From NCBI RefSeq assembly GCF_016919005.1, contig NZ_JAFFQE010000001.1:124001-188000 (forward strand): a stretch of DNA of 64,000 nt. The letters are read 5' to 3'. The position numbers and the translations under genes are program-made. The stretch's first letter is position 1. Each line of letters starts with the position of its first letter. The notes under the pieces are model-generated. The model was not told the DNA's origin and ran no database searches. It worked only from the letters and a program-made list of their open reading frames with translations. Origin of the DNA: Desulfopila inferna. GTDB lineage: Bacteria > Desulfobacterota > Desulfobulbia > Desulfobulbales > Desulfocapsaceae. Of this stretch, positions 18,808 to 27,233 are shown piece by piece.

Positions 18808-19311
18808 TTGATAGGCAAAAAGACTTCATGCGCGATGTTTGGAATGTTCTGCGTCTTTGCGTTGACCGGCACCGATGCCGGTCTGTTAAAAAACGCTGAA
18901 GCTGCACATTTAACAGCAAAGACAACCTTAACTGTAGTGAATGTCACAAGCTTTGTAGATCCTGCCAAGTCACCGTATCAGGTGATCGACTACAAGGTTA
19001 CACATGACATGTGGAACGTACGATATGAACCGTACTGGGTTAAATGGGATTGGGCACCAAAGGAAGGTGTGTCGAGATGGCCTTATGGATCGACTTCACT
19101 GACGGGCCGTATCTGGAAGATAGCCCCCCTGGATAATGGAAGGACATATCAAGCCGTTGCCTGGGATTACATCGGTAATAATACTCTGGTAAAACACCGT
19201 GGATCAGATGTTCCTTCTTACTGGATAGGTACCATGTTGTCGTCATTATGTCATACCAACTCCACATGTAATGCTGAGGAAAGAACAAATATCCAATTTT
19301 GGGGAAATTAG
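18808..19311 (+). CDS. exported Trp-rich protein of unknown function
   Basis: A 167-residue protein not recognised as any family. The N-terminus is a signal peptide (basic MIGKK, hydrophobic MFGMFCVFALTG, cleavage likely after NAEA near residue 31). The mature part is aromatic-rich, with WNVRYEPYWVKWDW at about 70-83, and near the end has two cysteines close together (CHTNSTC) that could form a disulfide. The start codon is TTG, supported by AGAGAGG about seven bases upstream. It is the first of four consecutive genes encoding exported proteins. A small beta-rich periplasmic or surface protein is the most that can be inferred. Confidence 0.6.
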   Translation: MIGKKTSCAMFGMFCVFALTGTDAGLLKNAEAAHLTAKTTLTVVNVTSFVDPAKSPYQVIDYKVTHDMWNVRYEPYWVKWDWAPKEGVSRWPYGSTSLTGRIWKIAPLDNGRTYQAVAWDYIGNNTLVKHRGSDVPSYWIGTMLSSLCHTNSTCNAEERTNIQFWGN

Positions 19312-19368
19312 AAAAAATTCATATTACAACAAATATATTGTGGGTAATTTCATATGGAGGATCGCAGC

Positions 19369-19824
19369 GTGAAAGTATTGAACAGCTTCTCTTCGCAGGA
19401 AAAACGGCATCATCTAGGCATGCGCATTTTGACACATTTTTTAATATGTTTATTTTTGAGCGCATCTGCAGGCTTAGCGGCAGCTTCTGAACCAAATTAT
19501 GTTCGTCTCACAATAGAGCCGCACAACGTCGGTGTTTTTTGGCAGAATAAAACCCAGCAATTCACCGCATATGGCTATACAGCTGCCGGTGAAAAAATAG
19601 ACATCACTGATAAAGTGGACTGGTATATCGATCCGGCCGGGTATCCCCATAACTACCAGCCAGAAACTGCAGGTTCTGTTGCTACCATCGATGAGACAGG
19701 ATTGGCCACTGTCCATAATACTTGGGGCAGGGTTGTAGTTTATGCCGATTACCCTAAAGGCAGTAGAATTCGCAATGATCATCCTGTAGCTCCATTTTTA
19801 CAGCCGCTCCTGCTGCGTCAATAG
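19369..19824 (+). CDS. exported protein with a Big_2-like Ig domain
   Basis: A 151-residue protein. A signal peptide (hydrophobic LTHFLICLFLSASAGLAAAS) ends near residue 40. The mature part reads like one bacterial Ig-like domain group 2 unit: QFTAYGYTAAGEKIDITD, then VDWYID, then VATIDETGLATV. Those match the Big_2 strand pattern (Q-[FL]-x-A-x-G, D-I-T, W, V-A-x-[IV]-D-x-x-G-x-[AV]-T-V). Such domains occur in adhesins and surface proteins, usually in multiples, so a single-domain protein is unusual. I set the start at GTG 19369 because GGAGGA (19356-19361) lies eight bases upstream; an ATG at 19354 overlaps that site. Confidence 0.62.
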   Translation: MKVLNSFSSQEKRHHLGMRILTHFLICLFLSASAGLAAASEPNYVRLTIEPHNVGVFWQNKTQQFTAYGYTAAGEKIDITDKVDWYIDPAGYPHNYQPETAGSVATIDETGLATVHNTWGRVVVYADYPKGSRIRNDHPVAPFLQPLLLRQ

Positions 19825-20302
19825 AGTGATGAAAAATCTTGCTATGATCGGATACCTCAGAGGAGTGACGGAAAAATACAGGGTGAATGTAAGTATTTTT
19901 CTTTGCCGGTAGTTTAAGGGCAGCCTGTGACTATATTTTGATTCTGAACCATCATTCGAAGCGTTACAATCCAGCCTGAAGCTGTTGGAATTCTATGGAA
20001 CTAGAATTCTAGCAACTTCAGGCTTTTCTGTTTTGGGTAACGCTCTAATTTTATTTGTAGCATTGAAGTTAAAGCTAGATGAAACCTTTTGAGGCTGGGT
20101 ATTACAATTGGATATTGTTTATTTTATGCTTGCTCTTAATGTGGAAAAACGTGTATTCAATACTCTCAATTCAGGTCAATTGTAATCAAAGATTCAACCT
20201 TGGCTGAGAGATAATTTTTGCTCTCAGTTTTGCCGAAAATTACAGAGAAACCAATAAAGCATTCAGGTTTTACTTTTTTGACATCAGATAAGGGCATTAA
20301 GT
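19825..20302. other. 478-base gap with a strong terminator and a weaker hairpin
   Basis: No gene was found. The left part ends in the long hairpin at 19973-20024. The right part is AT-rich and contains a small stem (CTGAGAG at 20204-20210 pairing with CTCTCAG at 20221-20227, then TTTT). Promoter elements for the next exported-protein gene probably lie between 20040 and 20290, but I could not fix them. Confidence 0.4.
19973..20024 (+). terminator. long intrinsic-terminator hairpin after the Big_2 gene
   Basis: Left arm 19973-19994 pairs with right arm 20003-20024 around an eight-base loop. Of 22 pairs, 19 are Watson-Crick, two are G-U and one is a mismatch. TTTCTGTTTTG follows the right arm. 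The stem is longer than usual for a terminator and could also be a relic of a small palindromic element. Its position 149 bases after the stop codon fits transcription termination of the exported-protein pair. Confidence 0.7.
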
Positions 20303-21148
20303 ATGAAGAAAATAGTGCTGTTTTTTTATAGACCGGTTGTTGCTGCCGCTATTCTTTTCAGCATCGTACTTACCGGCATGGATAGGGCTGCAGTCGGTGC
20401 TTCCGGTGAATTGGAAACCGCGACAATAGCTTGGATGCAGAAAAATCAAAGCGGTTCGGAATTGTTCTACAGTCAATTTGCAGATAACAGGTGGCAGCGG
20501 CCAACACAACTGACGCAGACAGGGGACACCAACTTCCTCCCTGCTGTCGAGATGAATGGGAAAAATGAAACCTTTATAGTCTGGAGTTCCACGCAAGGTA
20601 GCGGTTTTCAACTAAACTTTGCCATAATTAAAAATGGAAAAGTGTCCAAGGGTCCGGCCGAGATTCTGACGGGATTTTCCTCAAATCTTGGACCATCCCT
20701 GGCCTATGACAGAAAAAGAAGCAAAATGCTGCTGGTCTGGGCGGGAAGCAACGGGGAAGCGGATGATATTTTTCTGTCGGAATATAGTAATAACAGCTGG
20801 TCCGCACCATCGCGAATCCATTCAGAGAATGAAGTCTCAGATTATTTGCCGAAGATAATCGTTGACCCCAACGGCAGTATAAAAGTAGAGTGGCAGGCGA
20901 CCTTGGCCGAGGAAGGGCCGCGTGAGTTTTCCACGATTCTGCACTCCGGCACGGTAAATAAAACTGCGCCCGGCCATCTTGAGAAGTTGCACCGCCTGGA
21001 CAGGAAGGCTGCAATAGAAAACTGTGTAACGCGACTTCCGGATGGTATAGAAGATCTGAATGACAGTTCTATAGCTTTTAAATGTGCAGGAAAGACACCG
21101 GAACAGGTAAAATACCTGGGATCGTATATGGGGAAAGTGACGAATTAA
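20303..21148 (+). CDS. exported propeller-like protein of unknown function
   Basis: A 281-residue protein with a signal peptide (MKKIVLFFYRPVVAAAILFSIVL, cleavage probably near residues 31-35). The mature region has three similar units of about 50 residues, each with a polar strand, W-x-x-P or W-S-x-P, a run to a P-x-[VLI] turn and a V-x-W or V-E-W strand: NRWQRPTQLT / TFIVWSS, GPSLAYD / LLVWAGS, NSWSAPSRIH / KVEWQA. This looks like beta-propeller or sialidase-like repeats, but with too few blades for a closed propeller. Two cysteines occur near the C-terminus. Function is unknown. AAGGG lies nine bases before the ATG. Confidence 0.6.
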   Translation: MKKIVLFFYRPVVAAAILFSIVLTGMDRAAVGASGELETATIAWMQKNQSGSELFYSQFADNRWQRPTQLTQTGDTNFLPAVEMNGKNETFIVWSSTQGSGFQLNFAIIKNGKVSKGPAEILTGFSSNLGPSLAYDRKRSKMLLVWAGSNGEADDIFLSEYSNNSWSAPSRIHSENEVSDYLPKIIVDPNGSIKVEWQATLAEEGPREFSTILHSGTVNKTAPGHLEKLHRLDRKAAIENCVTRLPDGIEDLNDSSIAFKCAGKTPEQVKYLGSYMGKVTN

Positions 21149-21201
21149 TCACGGAATTTTTTATTTCACAAGGTATTGATCACCGTTCAGGGCAAGCAGA
21201 T

Positions 21202-21945
21202 ATGAGGAAAAATTATTTTTGGAAGAATTCGGCACTCTCGATTTTATTTATTGCGGTTATTTTTACTCAGCCAACAGCTTCGTTCGCCACAAAATCCATT
21301 ATAGCTTTTGGTGACAGTATCACCGAGGGATACGGAGATACGAGAAAACCAGCAGGCTATGAAACCGATCTGGAGAAACTCACGGATGCTATCAATAACT
21401 ATCACGATGTTCTTAATTTTGGTTTAGGTGGCGAACGTACGACTAATACGGAAAGATACCCCTATCCTGAAGGCGGGATACACAGGCTTGTAGAAAAAGT
21501 ATTGCCTGCAGCACCACCTGCGAAATACATATTAATTATGGAAGGGACCAATGATTACTGGGATGGTATCACGTCAGGTGCTACCATAGATAACCTGAGA
21601 TATATGATCACAAAGGCCAGGGAAGCCGGACTTGAACCAATAATCGGTACACTTACTCCCGACACCCGTTTTTATGCTCAAGATAAGAATATTCTAGAAC
21701 TTAATTCGTTGATAAGGAAAATGGCTGAGGAAGAAGATGTGGTCGTTGCGGATTTTTATCCGCAAATGATTGAAGACTGGGAAGCAGTCTATGCAGGTTG
21801 TCCATTTCCAGAATATCTCGGCGAACCGGATATGGTTCATCCCTGTCGCCAAGGATATGAGAAAATGGCGGAAATTTGGTTTGAAGCATTGAATCTCCCT
21901 GTTATCGGTCTTCCTTTTACGTGGCTCAATCTTTTGCTGAAGTAG
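21202..21945 (+). CDS. exported SGNH/GDSL-family hydrolase
   Basis: A 247-residue protein. A signal peptide (residues 1-29, ending TASFA) precedes the SGNH core: block I FGDSITEG with the nucleophile Ser near residue 37, the Gly of block II in LNFGLGGER, block III GTNDYW with the Asn, and block V DMVHP with the catalytic Asp-His pair, followed by CRQGYEKMAE. It is predicted to be a periplasmic or surface esterase, for example removing O-acyl groups from a glycan. That would fit the acyltransferase gene in the same region, by inference. The frame is open further upstream and overlaps the previous gene, but the ATG at 21202 gives a correct signal peptide. Confidence 0.82.
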   Translation: MRKNYFWKNSALSILFIAVIFTQPTASFATKSIIAFGDSITEGYGDTRKPAGYETDLEKLTDAINNYHDVLNFGLGGERTTNTERYPYPEGGIHRLVEKVLPAAPPAKYILIMEGTNDYWDGITSGATIDNLRYMITKAREAGLEPIIGTLTPDTRFYAQDKNILELNSLIRKMAEEEDVVVADFYPQMIEDWEAVYAGCPFPEYLGEPDMVHPCRQGYEKMAEIWFEALNLPVIGLPFTWLNLLLK

Positions 21946-22026
21946 GATGAAGCGTCCGGCTCAAAAAAAATTCACACTTTTCTAATGATTTATAGATATT
22001 TAGGATCAGAATAGGATCAGAAAATA

Positions 22027-22986
22027 ATGAGTGTATCAATTATCATTCCACTGCTCAACGAAGAAAAGAACATTGAGATTCTTTATAATGAAATACAGGA
22101 AGTAGCCGCACGATCAAGATATACCTTTGAAATTGTATTTGTAGATGACGGCAGTACCGACAATTCCTTATCGATATTAGAGTCTATCCAAAAAGAAAAC
22201 CCACAGGTCATTATCATTTCATTGAGAAAGAACTTCGGCCAGACCGCAGCCTTGTCTGCAGGATTTGATATGGCGGGAGGCGAAATCATAATTGCCATGG
22301 ATGCCGATCTGCAAAATGATCCGGCGGATATTCCTCTGCTCCTGGAAAAGATAGAAGAAGGATATGATGTGGTTACCGGTTGGAGGTTTGATCGCAAGGA
22401 TCCGTTTTTCAGCCGCAAATTGCCATCTCAGATCGCCAATAAAATAATTTCCTGGACCACCAGTGTAAACCTGCACGATTATGGTTGTACACTTAAGGCA
22501 TTTAAACGCGAAGTGATCAAGTCGATTCATCTTTATGGAGAGATGCATCGATTTATACCCGCTATTGCCAGCGGCATGGGGATATCGATAACAGAGGTGA
22601 AAGTGAATCATCGTCCCAGGAGATTTGGTTCATCTAAGTACGGCATATCCAGAACAATCCGAGTGATACTCGATTTAGTCACGGTCAAATTCTTATTGAG
22701 TTATTCGACCAGGCCGATTCATGTTTTCGGCACCATGGGGTTGCTCAGCGGGGGAGTTGGTTTTCTTATTGCTGCGACCATGACTTTTCAACGGCAGTTC
22801 TATGGGATGGCCATGTCTGACAGGCCCTTGATCTTTCTCTCCATACTGCTGATGTTCGTTGGTGTTCAATTCATTACCATGGGACTCATAGCGGAAATGT
22901 TGTCGAGGACGTACCATGAGTCGCAGAGCAAACCAACGTATTATATTCGTAATGTTTTAAAATGTTCCGAAGATAAAAGAAATTAG
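22027..22986 (+). CDS. GT2 glycosyltransferase with C-terminal membrane helices (GtrB/ArnC/DPM-like)
   Basis: A 319-residue protein. The GT-A domain has IIIPLLNEEKN at the start, VDDGSTDNS (about residues 39-47), and MDADLQNDP with the D-x-D region (about 92-100). GCTLKAFKREV and MHRFIPA are conserved in the DPM1-like/GtrB subfamily. Two C-terminal membrane helices (about 230-258 and 265-295) anchor it. Such enzymes make polyprenyl-phosphate sugars at the cytoplasmic face, which GT-C enzymes then use at the outer face; the GT-C proteins of this region are possible partners. AGGA lies nine bases before the ATG. Confidence 0.85.
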   Translation: MSVSIIIPLLNEEKNIEILYNEIQEVAARSRYTFEIVFVDDGSTDNSLSILESIQKENPQVIIISLRKNFGQTAALSAGFDMAGGEIIIAMDADLQNDPADIPLLLEKIEEGYDVVTGWRFDRKDPFFSRKLPSQIANKIISWTTSVNLHDYGCTLKAFKREVIKSIHLYGEMHRFIPAIASGMGISITEVKVNHRPRRFGSSKYGISRTIRVILDLVTVKFLLSYSTRPIHVFGTMGLLSGGVGFLIAATMTFQRQFYGMAMSDRPLIFLSILLMFVGVQFITMGLIAEMLSRTYHESQSKPTYYIRNVLKCSEDKRN

Positions 22987-23147
22987 TACACTTACCGATT
23001 GCTTTTTGGTTTTTTGCCCAAGAAAAACAATCTTTCTGAAGGTTCTTTTCCGGCTTAGCCGGGTGAGATAGTTTCATTTGAAGTTTTTCTCTGACATTTT
23101 TCCCTTTTTGAAAAGATGCATATTCCAAACCAAACTAACCTTATCCG

Positions 23148-23951
23148 ATGCTGACCAGTTTTCTTAATTTTCTTAACCTGATCCTTGAGAAACGAAGCCT
23201 GATAATTTCCATGGCCAGGCGGGAAATCACAACACAATATGTCGGATCGTTGCTCGGCTTTGTCTGGACATTCATTCATCCAATGGTCATGGTCTGTGTC
23301 TTCTGGTTTGTCTTTAGTGTCGGCTTCAAATCCAAGCCAATGGGTGATGTACCTTTTGTTGTCTGGCTCACTGCCGGAATGGCGCCCTGGTTCATGTTTG
23401 CAGATGTGGTTCTGGGATCGGTGGGAATGATTGTTGCCAACGGTCATCTTATCAAAAAAACCCTTTTTCCATCACAGATTCTTCCGGTTATTAAGTTGAT
23501 TTCCGGATCGGTCACGCACGCAATCTTTCTCACGGTCCTGCTGGTGCTTATTCTTTTCCAGCAGATGCCCATCAGCTTTTTTTATCTTCAGGTTTTCTAC
23601 TATTATATATGTCTGATTGTCTTAATACTTGGGGTTTCCTGGGCAGTATCAGCGCTTAATGTTTTTATACGGGATATCGGGCAGGTAGTAGGAGTTGTTG
23701 TCCAGGTAGGATTTTGGGCTACCCCTATTTTCTGGGATATCAACATGATGCCTCCCAAGGTTCAGTTTTTTCTTAAACTGAACCCCATGTATTATATTGT
23801 ACAGGGATATAGAGATACTTTTATTTCTTTTAAGCCTTTTTGGCTCAATCTTGATTTAACGCTATATTTTTGGGTTTGTACCATAGCAATTTTTCTTGCC
23901 GGGGCTTCTATTTTCAGAAAGCTCAAAGTGCAGTTCGCTGACACTTTATAA
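23148..23951 (+). CDS. O-antigen/polysaccharide ABC exporter permease (Wzm-like)
   Basis: A 267-residue ABC-2-type permease with six hydrophobic segments. The N-terminal ARREITTQYVGSLLGFVWTFIHP is the standard opening of Wzm/TagG/KpsM-like permeases, and WATPIFWDINMMP with LNPMYYIVQGYRD at residues 200-230 is also typical. It would form the membrane channel for a complete polysaccharide built on a lipid carrier. The ATP-binding gene follows 86 bases later. No strong ribosome binding site is visible. Confidence 0.87.
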   Translation: MLTSFLNFLNLILEKRSLIISMARREITTQYVGSLLGFVWTFIHPMVMVCVFWFVFSVGFKSKPMGDVPFVVWLTAGMAPWFMFADVVLGSVGMIVANGHLIKKTLFPSQILPVIKLISGSVTHAIFLTVLLVLILFQQMPISFFYLQVFYYYICLIVLILGVSWAVSALNVFIRDIGQVVGVVVQVGFWATPIFWDINMMPPKVQFFLKLNPMYYIVQGYRDTFISFKPFWLNLDLTLYFWVCTIAIFLAGASIFRKLKVQFADTL

Positions 23952-24037
23952 TTTCTCCGGCCTTGTGGATCGAGAGTTCCCAACAGTACAGGAGCTTTTT
24001 CGCGATTTACAGTAAATATTTTTATCAAAGTGGAATT

Positions 24038-25351
24038 GTGGAAAAAATCATTGATTTACATAACATAACCAAAACCTTTAAGCTGTATGCCAAGCATACC
24101 GATCGAGTAAAGGAAACTTTCAGGCCAGGCAGGAAAAAGTATCATACTTCCTTTGATGCCTTAAAAGATATATCACTGGACATAGAAAAAGGTGAAACGA
24201 TAGGTATCATCGGCAGGAACGGCAGCGGTAAGTCAACGCTGCTGCAGATCGTCTGCGGCATTTTAACACCTTCGAGCGGGGAAGTAAGGGTTGAAGGCAG
24301 AATATCCGCACTGCTTGAACTGGGCGCAGGATTTAATCCCGAATTTACCGGCCGGGAAAATGTCTACCTCAACGCCTCCATTTTGGGGTTGAAAAAGGCG
24401 GAGATTGATTCCTGTTTCAGCAAGATAACAGATTTTGCCGATATCGGTGTCTTTATCGATCAGCCGGTAAAAAGTTATTCCAGCGGCATGTATGTGCGGC
24501 TTGCCTTTGCCGTCGCCATTAATGTTAATCCCGATATTCTTATAGTTGACGAAGCTCTCTCTGTCGGCGATACGTTGTTCCAGGTAAAATGCTTTGAAAA
24601 ATTCAGGGAATTTCAGGACAACGGGGTAACCATCCTTTTTGTCACCCATTCACTGGATCTCATCACCCGCTATTGCAATCGGGCCTTCCTCCTGGATTAT
24701 GGTGAACTCAAGGGCATGGGAAAACCGAAAGAGATCGTCGATCAATATAATCGTCTTCTGGTCTGCCAAAGCCAGGTGAATGCCGATCTGCAACGAAAGC
24801 GGAACCTCACTGATAGCGACAATGAGCTTTCATACGACACCCAATGTATCTGGACCAATGTCTTTCAGGTAAACCCCCATGAAAACAGATACGGCAACGG
24901 CAGAGCGTCAATTTTGGAAGCAGGAATATTTAATGAAAATGATGAACCTGTCCAAAAACTGATAACAGGCGATACCTATACCTTCAAGATGAGAATTCGT
25001 TTTTACCAACGAGTTGAAAACCCTATTTTTGCCTTTACCATAAAGGACATAAAGGGGTTTGATATTTCGGGGACAAATACTAAGTTCCAGAATATCCCCA
25101 CAGGTATCTTCGAGCAGGGGGATCTCATAGAGGTTGAGTTCCGCCATGACATGATCCTGAGTTCGGGGTCATATCTTCTTTCCTTTGGCTGCGCCGGCAT
25201 CGAATCGGGAGAGTATGTTATCTACGAACGGCGCTACGATTATATGATTCTGGATGTTATTTCGCATCGAGCAAATGTCGGCTTTGTGGATCTGAAGAGT
25301 GAAATAAAGTTCAACAAAATACCACTGCCGATCTGTGCATCAAAGGCCTAA
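24038..25351 (+). CDS. O-antigen/polysaccharide ABC exporter ATP-binding protein with Wzt C-terminal domain
   Basis: A 437-residue protein. The nucleotide-binding domain has Walker A GRNGSGKST (about residues 60-68), the signature region YSSGMYVRLAFA, and Walker B ILIVDEALSVGD. The last 150 residues form a separate beta-rich domain (EAGIFNENDEPVQKLITGDTY onward), which in Wzt proteins recognises the modified non-reducing end of the polysaccharide before export. Presence of this domain implies a chain-end modification such as methylation, and the cluster does encode methyltransferases. I chose the GTG at 24038 (AAAGTGGA upstream); the frame is open for 25 more codons, but homologues begin at this point with an IxLxNxxKxF strand. 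The 3-prime end overlaps the convergent minus-strand gene by 12 bases. Confidence 0.87.
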   Translation: MEKIIDLHNITKTFKLYAKHTDRVKETFRPGRKKYHTSFDALKDISLDIEKGETIGIIGRNGSGKSTLLQIVCGILTPSSGEVRVEGRISALLELGAGFNPEFTGRENVYLNASILGLKKAEIDSCFSKITDFADIGVFIDQPVKSYSSGMYVRLAFAVAINVNPDILIVDEALSVGDTLFQVKCFEKFREFQDNGVTILFVTHSLDLITRYCNRAFLLDYGELKGMGKPKEIVDQYNRLLVCQSQVNADLQRKRNLTDSDNELSYDTQCIWTNVFQVNPHENRYGNGRASILEAGIFNENDEPVQKLITGDTYTFKMRIRFYQRVENPIFAFTIKDIKGFDISGTNTKFQNIPTGIFEQGDLIEVEFRHDMILSSGSYLLSFGCAGIESGEYVIYERRYDYMILDVISHRANVGFVDLKSEIKFNKIPLPICASKA

Positions 25352-25945
25352 AAAAAAGAAACAATAGACAAACCTTCCTACCACCATAAGAATCACAGCG
25401 CTGCAGATCCATAAGGCGTAGTGGGCGATTTTTGACCGTTTTTCATTCATATCCTGGCGCTCTTCGATTCGAGTCAGAGAAAAAGTCGGATCGTCGGCAT
25501 CCTCTTCGGTTTCAAAGAAGAAGGAAGCCTCGGTAATCTCATGCCGTTTTATCTGGTTTCCCGGTTTCAAGGCGTCAAAGGGTACATTAAAAACCGTACC
25601 GTCGCTATACGAGAGTGTCAGTTCGTAGATTTCCATTTGTACAGGGCGGGTGGCGGGATCAAAACGTATGCCTCTCATTTCACTGTAGGTGGGAATACAG
25701 AAGCTCACCATGGTTTCACCGGTTTCCTCAATATATTTGCTCTGCTGGTCCTCTTCCCTCAATCCCTTTCCTATATCGTAGTATATGGAAAAATCCACAG
25801 GAGCGGATGTATTTATAAGAAAATCGATCTGGCAGGAAGAAGGCGAGGTAAAGGTATACTTGGCAAAAACGGTAAATAAACTAATGAGAACTATCAAACC
25901 TGTATAGAAGAGAATAGATTTACCAGGCCAAAAATATTTCAACAT
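25340..25945 (-). CDS. membrane-anchored protein with an RFDP beta domain
   Basis: A 201-residue protein of no named family that I recognise. It has one N-terminal membrane segment (about 10-29) and another at the C-terminus (about 175-198). Between them lies a beta-rich domain with IYYDIGKGLREED, then CIPTYSEMRGIRFDPATRP and EIYELTLSYSDGT. The same pattern occurs in the C-terminal 120 residues of the adjacent methyltransferase, so the two share a homologous domain. Similar LRxDP-type beta domains accompany some cell-surface glycosyltransferases. It is probably the last gene of a four-gene minus-strand operon. A role in binding or assembling the polysaccharide is inference. Confidence 0.65.
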   Translation of the reverse strand: MLKYFWPGKSILFYTGLIVLISLFTVFAKYTFTSPSSCQIDFLINTSAPVDFSIYYDIGKGLREEDQQSKYIEETGETMVSFCIPTYSEMRGIRFDPATRPVQMEIYELTLSYSDGTVFNVPFDALKPGNQIKRHEITEASFFFETEEDADDPTFSLTRIEERQDMNEKRSKIAHYALWICSAVILMVVGRFVYCFFFLGL

Positions 25946-25963
25946 TCTACTTTCCTTTGAATA

Positions 25964-27190
25964 CTATGAATCATTCCGGACTTCTTGTGGAATTTGAAGA
26001 ATGACGAATGGATCATTCGCTTTCCTATGGGTGATCCCCCAAAAACTCCCATTATGAGATCGTGTAATTTTAAGGTGATCGCTGTATTGGAGATCAGCCA
26101 GAGATAATTGGTGTGTAGTTTCTCCAAAGAGAACGAGTTCCATCTTGTCTATCTTGAATACGGCAGGTTTTTTCACGGGATCAAAGCGCAAACCCTGCAG
26201 TTTAATCGGTGGTATTGAAAATTCGAGATACTGCCTACGTCCATTAAATTTAAAAGCCCGCGTACAGGAATCAAGCTCATTAAAGCCGTTACCGTTGTCG
26301 TAATAGACTTGTGCTTCTCCTCCTGGATATGCTGTAAACTCAACTCTTAACAGATGGTTTTGTGTCTTTTTCAGGCTTTCCAGAAAAAGCATTCTTTTGG
26401 TCTTGTGATCAAGTGATGCGGGAAGTTTCTCCAGTTGAACGACGAATTCAAAATTATGGTAATCAACGGTAAAGAAACGTCGTATGCGAAAATCAAGCAA
26501 ACCTATCCTATTGAGGACATCAAGCAGGCGTATAAAGCTGTCGGCAGTAAATACCCAGCAGTGAGAATCGATATACTTTTCATTATTAAAGGCATCCTCG
26601 CAGATACCTTTTACTTTGTGTGGATCTTTTGCCGGTACAAGTTTGGAACCATCGAAACCTTCCTTCCAGGCCTCGACAATATCAATTTCGGCAAACAATG
26701 AAAAGTGATCATAAATATGCCTGATCGATGGCTTTTTAAGTTTTCGGTAATATGCATCAAGAAGATCTGCGATAATTGTTTCGGGTCGCAAATAATCAAA
26801 AGTATATCGTCGATCCGGGATGGAAAAGGAGGCGATTCCATTATCGCAGAGAACTTCTGCTATTTCCTTCAGCCAACCGATAAGATCCGGCACATGTTCG
26901 ATAACATGTGCTGCGACACAGTAATCAAAATGATCTTTCTGTCTTGTGGCTTCCGCCAAAGTATGAGAGCCCCATATATGATCGACTTCTACTATTTTTT
27001 CTAAATCAACGGTTTCGTTTTTGCGATACCATTCTTTAATTTCCTTAGTTGAAGCTCGATCGATATATTGGACATTCCCTTCACTCTTTTTCACCAGTGG
27101 CGAGGTCAGCGGACCGATTTCAATACCATTTGACTCGGCAATATTAAGACCATAAAGGATTTTATCTGTAATTGATAAAGATGTGCTCAT
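25964..27190 (-). CDS. methyltransferase fused to an RFDP beta domain
   Basis: A 408-residue two-domain protein. Residues 1 to about 250 look like a class I methyltransferase of polysaccharide clusters: EIGPLTSPLV near the start, then CVAAHVIEHVPDLIGWLKEI and SIPDRRYTFDYLRP. The classic Gly-rich motif I is weak (NGIEIGPL), as in the DUF4214/Methyltransf_11-like proteins of such loci. From about residue 285 a beta domain follows (VYYDNGNGFNELD, FSIPPIKLQGLRFDP, KMELVLFGETT) that aligns over its whole length with the neighbouring 201-residue protein. The fusion suggests that the methyltransferase is targeted to the same glycan or complex as that protein. The start ATG has no strong ribosome binding site. 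Confidence 0.72.
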   Translation of the reverse strand: MSTSLSITDKILYGLNIAESNGIEIGPLTSPLVKKSEGNVQYIDRASTKEIKEWYRKNETVDLEKIVEVDHIWGSHTLAEATRQKDHFDYCVAAHVIEHVPDLIGWLKEIAEVLCDNGIASFSIPDRRYTFDYLRPETIIADLLDAYYRKLKKPSIRHIYDHFSLFAEIDIVEAWKEGFDGSKLVPAKDPHKVKGICEDAFNNEKYIDSHCWVFTADSFIRLLDVLNRIGLLDFRIRRFFTVDYHNFEFVVQLEKLPASLDHKTKRMLFLESLKKTQNHLLRVEFTAYPGGEAQVYYDNGNGFNELDSCTRAFKFNGRRQYLEFSIPPIKLQGLRFDPVKKPAVFKIDKMELVLFGETTHQLSLADLQYSDHLKITRSHNGSFWGITHRKANDPFVILQIPQEVRNDS

Positions 27191-27233
27191 TATGATTGAA
27201 AAGAAAATGCTTGAGAATGAATAAAAAAAGCAT

